This document shows, one piece after another, positions 1 through 5,548 of a stretch of DNA of 6,117 bases. The notes under the pieces were generated by a model. It ran no database searches. It was not told the DNA's origin and was given only the letters and a program-made list of their open reading frames with translations. The stretch is from Methanomassiliicoccales archaeon (GTDB lineage: Archaea; Thermoplasmatota; Thermoplasmata; Methanomassiliicoccales; JACIVX01), in assembly GCA_024464195.1 (NCBI GenBank), contig JANHAK010000084.1:1-6117 (forward strand), in the 5' to 3' direction. The number at the start of each line of letters is the position of its first letter. The stretch's first letter is position 1. The translations under genes were made by a program, and so were the position numbers.

Positions 1-1519
1 CTTCCTTCGAGACGGCACAATCGAGATGAATTCTGCATTTAGGGCACATGGTAAGAAGGCGACGAGCACCTGTTCTCTTGGCCTCAGCAATCCTATCAAG
101 TTGCATTTGTTTTGCCGGCTTCCCACAAGTGATCCAGGCGGAAACGCCGCAGCACTGCGCTTTGTCCCTCGTATTTGCCATTTCTTTTACCTCAACGCCC
201 ACTTCTCTAAGAATGTCTCTCGGTTCATCGTACACTCCCAGGTGTCGACCAAGACGGCAGGGATCGTGATAAGTGACCGAGTCCCCTTCCTCGGTCACCG
301 GTTTAAGTTCAAGTTTCCCTTCGTCGATAAGGTCTGCGAGAAACTCCGTGAGATGCATCATTTCGAAATCCTGATCGCCCAAAATGTCCTGGTAATCGAT
401 ATTGAAGGTTCGATAACATTCTGGACATGAGAAAATGACTTTTTTCGCGCCGATGTTTTTGATCATTTCGATGTTTCTCTCCATTAACTTCTCGAAATTC
501 TCGTTATCGCCTGCCCAGTTGAGGTCATGCCCACAACACACCTCGTCGTTACTGACAACTGGTACGATCCCTGCGTAGTTGAGAATTTTGATCGCCGAGA
601 TCGCCGTCCCAGTTAAATTGAGATTTCGATCGTAGAAGACAGCATCAAGATGCGGTGCGCACCCAACGAAATATAGAATGTCGCCCTTCTCGGCGATTCT
701 GACATCTTTAGGTATCCATTCCAGCCTGTTCTGTTTTTCTGTCTGCGCCATCACGCGCATCATGCTCTGTAACAAGCCACCCTGAGAGCATTCTGGCTCG
801 TTACCAAGCCTGATCGCCTCAGAACGCATTCCCTGGATAAAGCCGGAATAATCGACTTTGTAGGGGCACATCGAGTTACACATTTCACACGTGATACATG
901 ACCAGATGTCTCTGTCTTTGCTCAAACTGTCTGACACGCCCTCGAGCGCCCTCAGAACGATGACGCGGGGGGCGAAATTTGGATCGAAGCGCGCGACGGG
1001 ACACACTGACGTACACTTTCCGCATTCGACACAGTCATGAGCGCCAGTATCAGCGATTAGATCATCAATTGCTTTTTTATCAAATTCCATTGCCTCTTTT
1101 CTTTCGACCTTGGGAATTGGGTTGGGACCAATCGTCTTCAAGTCATTGTACATGCCGTTGATCAAATTGAGGAACTTGTACTTCTCAGAGGCAGAGAGCC
1201 ATTCGCATCGTAACCTCTCCTCTCCCAGACCAGTATACCTGAGGAGTTTTCTCACGGCTTCGATGCGCTTCTGCGCATGCTTGTTTCCATCAGTGTAATG
1301 GCAATCGTCAATTCTACATCCGACAACCGCAACACCATCTGCGCCACATTCAAAAGCTTTCATCATGAAGGCTGGCTCGACACGTCCTGTACACATGACT
1401 CTGATAATTTTGACACCTGAAGGATAACTCAGATGGTGCACACCCGTGAGAGTTGCGGCAGGATAACCACACCAACTGCAGGCGAAGACGAGTATTGTTG
1501 GCTCAAAATCTTCGCTCAT
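1..1519 (-). CDS. MvhD-HdrC-HdrB fusion protein (HdrD-like heterodisulfide reductase subunit with N-terminal MvhD domain), 3' end cut by window edge
   Basis: I translated this by hand: the frame is open from ATG at 1519 to base 1, giving 506 residues with no stop. Residues 1-115 are an MvhD/FlpD domain (iron-sulfur electron-transfer subunit) with Cys14-x2-Cys17, the RVMCTGRVEP segment (Cys43) and Cys68-x4-Cys73-His-Tyr. Residues 155-235 form an HdrC-like di-cluster ferredoxin: Cys163/166/169/173 and Cys208/211/214/218, the last Cys of each followed by Pro. Residues 280-506 hold two CCG domains as in HdrB/HdrD: Cys287, Cys328-Cys329-Gly, Cys365-Pro-x-Cys368; and Cys421, Cys456-Cys457-Gly, Cys492-Pro-x-Cys495. 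In the family these bind the noncubane clusters that reduce a disulfide. The C-terminus should lie soon after the window edge. No signal peptide or membrane segment is seen, so it is probably cytoplasmic. The gene overlaps the upstream hdrA-like gene by 4 bp (ATGA) behind a strong ribosome binding site, so the two are co-translated. The domain assignment is firm. The true disulfide or other acceptor is unknown. Confidence 0.93.
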   Translation of the reverse strand, partial: MSEDFEPTILVFACSWCGYPAATLTGVHHLSYPSGVKIIRVMCTGRVEPAFMMKAFECGADGVAVVGCRIDDCHYTDGNKHAQKRIEAVRKLLRYTGLGEERLRCEWLSASEKYKFLNLINGMYNDLKTIGPNPIPKVERKEAMEFDKKAIDDLIADTGAHDCVECGKCTSVCPVARFDPNFAPRVIVLRALEGVSDSLSKDRDIWSCITCEMCNSMCPYKVDYSGFIQGMRSEAIRLGNEPECSQGGLLQSMMRVMAQTEKQNRLEWIPKDVRIAEKGDILYFVGCAPHLDAVFYDRNLNLTGTAISAIKILNYAGIVPVVSNDEVCCGHDLNWAGDNENFEKLMERNIEMIKNIGAKKVIFSCPECYRTFNIDYQDILGDQDFEMMHLTEFLADLIDEGKLELKPVTEEGDSVTYHDPCRLGRHLGVYDEPRDILREVGVEVKEMANTRDKAQCCGVSAWITCGKPAKQMQLDRIAEAKRTGARRLLTMCPKCRIHLDCAVSKE

Positions 1520-3264
1520 TCCTCCACCTCCTGGACAAGCGAGGAAATAATTGATTCGATTTGTTCTCGCTCGTAATGGCTTATGGTCATCGCTTTATTG
1601 CAGCAAGCGGCTGCGCATGCCCCGCACCCCTCGCAAAGATATTCATCGACAACTGCGACGCGCCTCCCATCCTTGGGAACAAGAGAAATCGCCTTGAATA
1701 CGCATGCCTCAGCACACCGCCCGCATCCGCGACACCGATCCTCGTTGACTTTCGCTGTGATCCTTTCGATATTAATTTTTCCCGCGTCAAGCAATGCGAT
1801 AATTTCTTGCGCAACGGATTTTGCATCATCGATCGAATACCTGATTCCTTTTGGACCCTGTGCACAGCCGGCGATATAAACTCCGCGACGTATGTGTGCT
1901 GGCAGCATCGGATTGACATCCTTCATAAAGTTGTCGATATCCGTCTGTATGTGAAGCATCTTAGCGATTCTGTCAGCGCCCTCGCTCGGCTCCTGCCCTA
2001 CTGCGAGAACAACGAGGTCACTCTCGATGTTTAGTATGATACCGGCATCAGTGTCTTCCGCTCTAATAATAAGTTTTCCATTTTCGGGAATGATTTCAGC
2101 AACTTTTCCGCGAATAAATCTGACGCCGATCTCCCTTGCGTCCATATAGAATTCCTCGAATCCTCTGTAGGGTCCTCTGAGATCGATATAATGAATATAA
2201 ACTTCTGTTTCTGGATGCAACTTCTTGACCTCTTTCGCAATTCCAATTGTGTATGTACAGCAGACGAGGGAGCAATGAAGATTGCCTTTCGATTTATCTC
2301 TCGAACCGACACACAATACAAAGTTGATGACCTTCGGGATTTTTCCGTCTGAAGGTCTTCTCACCCCTGTGATGTCAGCATGTCGCATAATGTCAATGAA
2401 TTCCATTGAGGTCATGATGTCCTTGCTCATCCCATAGGAATATGATGGGATCCTATAGGGATCGAAGGTTTTCGATCCTGTTGCAACGACGATAGCGCCG
2501 ACATCGAATTCCTTTTCATTACCATTCTGAACGACCTTGACGTGCCTGTTTCCGAATCCTCCAGTAATCTCTTTCACCTCGGTGTTCAGCATGACCTCGA
2601 TAAAGGGGTTTCTTTCAATATCCTCGATCTTGGGTGTAAAGATACACTCTTTACAATACTGCATACAACAGATTCCGCAGTTGTGCGTCGGGAAAGTTGT
2701 AGCGAGTTTGTAGGCCCTCCCCCCGAGTTCCTTTTCCCTCTCAACAAGATAGACTTTGTGACCCGCTTTCGCAATTTCGAGTGCTGCGGCCATGCCAGCG
2801 ACACCTCCACCGATAACAAGGACGGAATCTTTGATCGGAATCGTGATGTCTTCGAGTGGTTTGAGTCGCCTGACACGCTCGAGGCCGCCAAGCATCAAAG
2901 ACTTTGCCTTTTTTGTTGCCTCTCCTTTATCGGGGTGAACCCATGCGCATTGTTCTCTGAGGTTGATCATTTCGAAAAGATATTTGTTCATCCCCGCTGA
3001 AGCGAGTGCATTTCTGATCGTTTCCCCCTGAATGTTCGGGATCGCACCGCCGATGAGAATTCTGTCAAATTTCTTGCTCAGGTACTTGTTGATGAGAAAA
3101 TCGATCCCTTCTTTTGAAGAGAGTTCATCGAAAATGTCTACATCGATGACGTCCTCAAATCTACGCAAGAAGGCCGCAACCTCTTCAAGGTCGATACGAT
3201 CACTGATCTCTCCGTTTTCCCTACACAGGTAAATGCCAATCTTACTCTTCTTATTCTCCTCCAT
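1516..3264 (-). CDS. hdrA: HdrA-like FAD and iron-sulfur protein (short form), CoB-CoM heterodisulfide reductase subunit A family
   Basis: The protein has 582 residues from ATG at 3264. An in-frame TTG at 3273 would add three residues and has an AGGA six bases upstream, so it remains an alternative. Numbering here is from the ATG. Residues 8-140 resemble the HdrA N-terminal domain, ending in the typical YLFEMINLREQCAWVHPDK segment. An FAD Rossmann motif (GGGVAG, 152-157, then ERE and GGRAYKL) starts the thioredoxin-reductase-like core. Cys318, Cys331, Cys335 and Cys336 keep the 13-4-1 spacing of the unusual cluster in the HdrA core. ATGSK (262-266) and AGCAQGPK (465-472) are further flavin-fold motifs. 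Two C-terminal 4Fe-4S motifs follow: Cys511/514/517/521 and Cys544/547/550/554. In the family HdrA is the flavin-based electron-bifurcating subunit, joining MvhD and HdrBC. Oddities are the lost N-terminal cluster cysteines, no inserted ferredoxin domain, a Cys-rich insertion (196-207) and Gly341 where methanogen HdrA has Lys. It is the first gene of a two-gene operon, and its stop overlaps the next start. The family is certain; bifurcation activity is not. Confidence 0.93.
   Translation of the reverse strand: MEENKKSKIGIYLCRENGEISDRIDLEEVAAFLRRFEDVIDVDIFDELSSKEGIDFLINKYLSKKFDRILIGGAIPNIQGETIRNALASAGMNKYLFEMINLREQCAWVHPDKGEATKKAKSLMLGGLERVRRLKPLEDITIPIKDSVLVIGGGVAGMAAALEIAKAGHKVYLVEREKELGGRAYKLATTFPTHNCGICCMQYCKECIFTPKIEDIERNPFIEVMLNTEVKEITGGFGNRHVKVVQNGNEKEFDVGAIVVATGSKTFDPYRIPSYSYGMSKDIMTSMEFIDIMRHADITGVRRPSDGKIPKVINFVLCVGSRDKSKGNLHCSLVCCTYTIGIAKEVKKLHPETEVYIHYIDLRGPYRGFEEFYMDAREIGVRFIRGKVAEIIPENGKLIIRAEDTDAGIILNIESDLVVLAVGQEPSEGADRIAKMLHIQTDIDNFMKDVNPMLPAHIRRGVYIAGCAQGPKGIRYSIDDAKSVAQEIIALLDAGKINIERITAKVNEDRCRGCGRCAEACVFKAISLVPKDGRRVAVVDEYLCEGCGACAAACCNKAMTISHYEREQIESIISSLVQEVEE
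1525..1531 (-). promoter_or_regulatory. Strong Shine-Dalgarno site for the MvhD-HdrD fusion gene
   Basis: On the minus strand GGAGGTG lies five bases before the ATG at 1519. It fully matches the archaeal anti-Shine-Dalgarno sequence. It is embedded in the last codons of hdrA, which encode Gln-Glu-Val-Glu-Glu, and is followed by the ATGA stop/start overlap. This fixes the start of the fusion protein and implies translational coupling, which would keep the two subunits in balance. By contrast, no comparable site precedes the other genes in the window. Confidence 0.85.
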
Positions 3265-3303
3265 GACGACCAACCCAGATCCTTAAAGAGATCAAGTTCT
3301 TGG

Positions 3304-3314
3304 AATTTTTATAT
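3304..3314 (-). promoter_or_regulatory. Probable TATA box of the hdrA operon
   Basis: The minus strand reads ATATAAAAATT here, a good archaeal TATA box. A start about 26 bases downstream would fall near 3284, leaving a leader of only about 10 bases to the TTG at 3273 or about 20 to the ATG at 3264. The AGGA at 3280-3283 would then be at the very 5' end of the mRNA, so it is a weak guide to the start codon. This is read from sequence only and has not been tested. Confidence 0.6.
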
Positions 3315-3342
3315 GATTGTTAAGACCTGAAGCGAATGAACC

Positions 3343-3603
3343 TTATTTTATCGTTTTCATCGATTTCTTCGGTGCGGCCGAAAAATTTCCGACAATTATT
3401 TGATTCTCCTTGTCTAGGCACGCCGATAACTCAAATTTATTCATTCGATTGGGATTGAAGCATCTTGAGGGAATCAAAATTCGTATTTCGAGAGAGACAT
3501 CTTTAGGAGATTCATTTATCTGTGCATTTATCTCATGCTTGCGAATTGAAGAAAAATTGATCCAGGACCTAATTGAGATTTCCATAAATGTTATTAGTTT
3601 CAT
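3343..3603 (-). CDS. Possible small hypothetical protein (86 aa), doubtful
   Basis: An ATG at 3603 opens 86 codons ending in TAA at 3343-3345. I do not recognise the product. The middle (about residues 35-75) alternates hydrophobic and polar residues as in beta strands, with Cys at about 48 and 62, and the C-terminus is lysine-rich. No Shine-Dalgarno site precedes it. A TATA-like GTAATAAG (minus strand, 3619-3626) lies about 20 bases before the ATG, slightly too close for a leaderless start. The ORF is upstream of hdrA on the same strand, but the hdrA promoter lies in the gap between them. An overlapping plus-strand ORF (3410-3646) is equally unsupported, so this may be chance. Confidence 0.22.
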   Translation of the reverse strand: MKLITFMEISIRSWINFSSIRKHEINAQINESPKDVSLEIRILIPSRCFNPNRMNKFELSACLDKENQIIVGNFSAAPKKSMKTIK

Positions 3604-3632
3604 AAGATGCTCGAAATGCTTATTACCAGGAC

Positions 3633-3653
3633 GCTCAGATGTTTAATCTGAGC
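3633..3653. repeat. Perfect 8-bp inverted repeat upstream of the aldehyde dehydrogenase gene, candidate operator
   Basis: GCTCAGAT (3633-3640) and ATCTGAGC (3646-3653) are exact reverse complements around a five-base GTTTA centre. The right arm ends 10 bases before the ATG at 3664. A TATA-like CTTATTAC lies at 3619-3626, which would put transcription start near 3648, inside the right arm. A dimeric regulator bound here would block initiation. If transcription starts further upstream, the same bases could instead form a hairpin in the leader. The symmetry is seen directly; the operator role is inferred. Confidence 0.5.
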
Positions 3654-3663
3654 ATCGATAAAT

Positions 3664-5235
3664 ATGAGTTTTGCAAATGAAAAGACGTTCGAGAATGCGG
3701 TTAAAGAGAAAAAGCTGGAGGAGGTTCACTCAGCGTATGAGGGTGCGCTTGACTCTGTACCGTTTGGTGTATCGTTTCCAAACATCATCGGCGAATTAGA
3801 GTTGGAAACTCGGTCAGAGTTTGAGGACAGGAGTCCGATCGATCATTCGATCTTGCTCGGTCGCTTTCCCCGTTCGACCTCGCATGAGGTCAACGAAGCT
3901 ATCAGGGCTGCCAGGGATGCCTTCGAGGAGTGGTCATTGACCGACTGGAGTCAACGTGTTTCAATCTTCAAGAAAATCGCCAATGTTATGAGAAATGAGA
4001 AGTTTCTACTTGCTGCAGCGGTAACACTCGACAATGGAAAGAACAGATATGAAGCAATAGCTGATGTCGACGAAGCGATCGATTTTATCGAATTCTACTG
4101 CGACCAAATGGCTCTTCATGAGGGCTTCATCGTTGAGACACCGATCGCTTATGAGGGCGAAAAATCGATAAGCGTTATGCGCCCGTATGGGATCTGGGCC
4201 ATCATCTGTCCATTTAATTTCCCTGTCGCTATCACGACGGGTATGGCTACGGCCGCAATGATCACGGGAAATACCGTCATCATTAAGCCCTCATCATTGG
4301 CGCCACTTCCCGTTTATATGATCTGTCAGATCATGCGATTTGCTGGCTTACCTCCTGGTGTGCTTAATTTCGTTGCCGGCCCAGGCGCGGAAGTTGGAGA
4401 CGCATTGATTCACCATCCCGAGATAAATGGAATTGCTTTCACAGGATCAAAAGAAATCGGATACAGCATTATTCGGTCGTCAATCAATCGTTGGCCACGG
4501 CCTGTAATTGCCGAGATGGGTGGTAAGAATGCGATCATCGTCTCTTCAAAGGCGGATCTTGACGATGCTGTTGATGGTGTTGTGGCATCGGCTTTTGGGT
4601 ATGGTGGGCAAAAGTGCAGCGCTTGTTCGCGCGTCATCGTGTTCGAGGATGTTGTCGATGTGTTCATAAGGAAATTGATTGGGAAGACGCAAACGCTTAA
4701 GATCGGAGATCCAAGAGAGCGCGATGCCTTTCTAGGGCCTGTGATTAGTGAAAAGGCGGCCGATGACTTCGTCAAATTCGCAAATCTCGCGAGAACCGAT
4801 GGGAAAATCCTCACTGGTGGTTTGAGAATTACTGGTGGTATTTTTGACAGAGGTTACTATGTCGAGCCAACAGTTGTAGCGGACCTTCCCAGTGATCATT
4901 TCCTCATTAAGAATGAACTCTTCCTCCCGTTTCTGTGCGTACAGCGGGCCCCCGATCTTGAAGAAGCAATCAAGAGAGCAAATGATGTTGAGTATGGTCT
5001 TACCGGGGGGATCTTTACAACCGATGAAAAGGAAATTGAGCATTACTTCGATCACATCGAAGCGGGTGTAGTTTATGCAAACAGACGGCGGGGTGGCTCG
5101 ACAGGTGCGATGGTTGGCGCCCAACCTTTTGGCGGGTGGAAGGCGAGTGGGTCAACAGGAAAAGGCGCTGGCGGTTCCTATTATCTCATGCAATTTATGA
5201 AGGAGCAGAGTAGGACGCGCTGTCAAAAAACGTGA
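3664..5235 (+). CDS. pruA: 1-pyrroline-5-carboxylate dehydrogenase (L-glutamate gamma-semialdehyde dehydrogenase), ALDH superfamily
   Basis: This 523-residue protein has the usual length for the RocA/PruA/ALDH4A1 group. It should oxidise glutamate semialdehyde to glutamate with NAD(P)+, the last step of proline (and ornithine) breakdown in the cytoplasm. Catalytic motifs are intact: Asn185 in PFNFP, Lys208 in IIKPSS, the TGSKEIG nucleotide loop (260-266), Glu284 in AEMGGKNA and the catalytic Cys318 in GYGGQKCSACSR. That last block and STGAMVGAQPFGG (479-491) closely resemble ALDH4A1, where the second forms the loop anchoring the substrate carboxylate. The N-terminal extension (1-60) and the C-terminal GKGAGGSYYLMQFM tail (about 499-512) also fit the group. 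An oddity is NELFLPF (417-423), where most ALDHs have EEIFGPV. No Shine-Dalgarno site precedes the ATG, so the message may be leaderless or have a short leader. No proline dehydrogenase is in the window. Another semialdehyde substrate is possible but less likely. Confidence 0.88.
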   Translation: MSFANEKTFENAVKEKKLEEVHSAYEGALDSVPFGVSFPNIIGELELETRSEFEDRSPIDHSILLGRFPRSTSHEVNEAIRAARDAFEEWSLTDWSQRVSIFKKIANVMRNEKFLLAAAVTLDNGKNRYEAIADVDEAIDFIEFYCDQMALHEGFIVETPIAYEGEKSISVMRPYGIWAIICPFNFPVAITTGMATAAMITGNTVIIKPSSLAPLPVYMICQIMRFAGLPPGVLNFVAGPGAEVGDALIHHPEINGIAFTGSKEIGYSIIRSSINRWPRPVIAEMGGKNAIIVSSKADLDDAVDGVVASAFGYGGQKCSACSRVIVFEDVVDVFIRKLIGKTQTLKIGDPRERDAFLGPVISEKAADDFVKFANLARTDGKILTGGLRITGGIFDRGYYVEPTVVADLPSDHFLIKNELFLPFLCVQRAPDLEEAIKRANDVEYGLTGGIFTTDEKEIEHYFDHIEAGVVYANRRRGGSTGAMVGAQPFGGWKASGSTGKGAGGSYYLMQFMKEQSRTRCQKT

Positions 5236-5270
5236 TAATTCAGTACTTTTTTAAAAATCACTATTTGACA
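5221..5270 (+). terminator. Imperfect inverted repeat with T-tract at the 3' end of the aldehyde dehydrogenase gene
   Basis: TGTCAAA (5221-5227) pairs with TTTGACA (5264-5270), and inside it GTGAT (5232-5236) pairs with ATCAC (5257-5261), separated by a small 4/2-base internal loop. The left arm covers the last codons and the TGA stop (5233-5235). A run of six T (5247-5252) lies in the apical loop. Archaeal RNA polymerase stops mainly at T-runs, so the T6 is the likeliest termination signal. The hairpin may protect the mRNA end or take part in termination. Confidence 0.5.
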
Positions 5271-5548
5271 GGTTTTCACATTTATACAGGATTACCCATA
5301 CCCTTACGATTACCGTGAAGATCTTCGTTCTGGTATATATTGCTGGCGTGTTGTTCTTGATAAACAATAGTTAGACGAATTATTTGATCTTTCTTTTGCA
5401 ATTAACAATTAATGAGAGTTTTTTTCATTTCCTAACTCAGGACCGAGCAAAGGGAATAAGTACGGGACCATCACGCTAAGATATTTTTCGTTTTCTACTT
5501 TTATTTTTAACTTTAATCTTAAATATTTGAAAAACCAATAATCGCTTG
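5236..5548. other. AT-rich intergenic region without a convincing gene
   Basis: This 313-bp stretch starts with the T6 run after the aldehyde dehydrogenase. It has a second run of seven T at 5419-5425 that could act as a back-up terminator, a short AT palindrome (ATTAA at 5401-5405, TTAAT at 5409-5413), and further T-rich DNA leading to the promoter of the next gene. I found no credible coding region, no tRNA and no long repeat. Confidence 0.6.
5519..5526 (+). promoter_or_regulatory. Probable TATA box of the winged-helix regulator gene (leaderless)
   Basis: TTAAATAT is centred about 26 bases before the ATG at 5549, which is the usual archaeal distance from TATA box to transcription start. 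The mRNA would therefore begin at or within a base or two of the start codon. No Shine-Dalgarno-like purine run precedes this ATG, which agrees with leaderless translation. Confidence 0.6.

Larger units (their letters stand above)
3274..3663. other. Divergent intergenic region between the hdrA operon and the aldehyde dehydrogenase gene
   Basis: This AT-rich spacer separates the two divergent units. It holds the hdrA TATA box near its left end, a 21-bp inverted repeat near its right end, and a possible 86-codon minus-strand ORF in between (listed separately at low confidence). A weak hairpin, TTCGG at 3368-3372 with CCGAA at 3378-3382, also lies here. I see no tRNA, rRNA, CRISPR repeat or insertion-sequence end. 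Its length of about 390 bp is generous for an archaeal divergent promoter, so a small protein or RNA cannot be excluded. Confidence 0.6.

Noticed and set aside
26..430. Plus-strand ORF of 134 codons at the left end
   Set aside because: It is antisense to the CCG-domain part of the fusion protein, whose complete cysteine motifs show that the minus strand is coding.
1561..2034. Plus-strand ORF of 157 codons inside the hdrA region
   Set aside because: It lies antisense to the clearly conserved HdrA coding frame, and its product shows no family motif.
2542..3000. Plus-strand ORF of 152 codons antisense to hdrA
   Set aside because: It overlaps the FAD-binding part of HdrA; the product resembles no known protein and has no ribosome binding site or promoter of its own.
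3364..3385. Short hairpin TTCGG/CCGAA in the divergent spacer, considered as a terminator
   Set aside because: The stem is only five uninterrupted base pairs and no gene clearly ends just before it, so it is not supported as a functional element.
4410..5124. Two overlapping minus-strand ORFs of 130-134 codons inside the aldehyde dehydrogenase gene
   Set aside because: The plus strand here encodes the catalytic Cys and other conserved ALDH motifs, so these are chance open frames.
5315..5374. GTG-started 19-codon frame encoding a hydrophobic peptide
   Set aside because: It looks like a tiny membrane peptide, but it has no ribosome binding site or clear promoter, and a frame this short is expected by chance.
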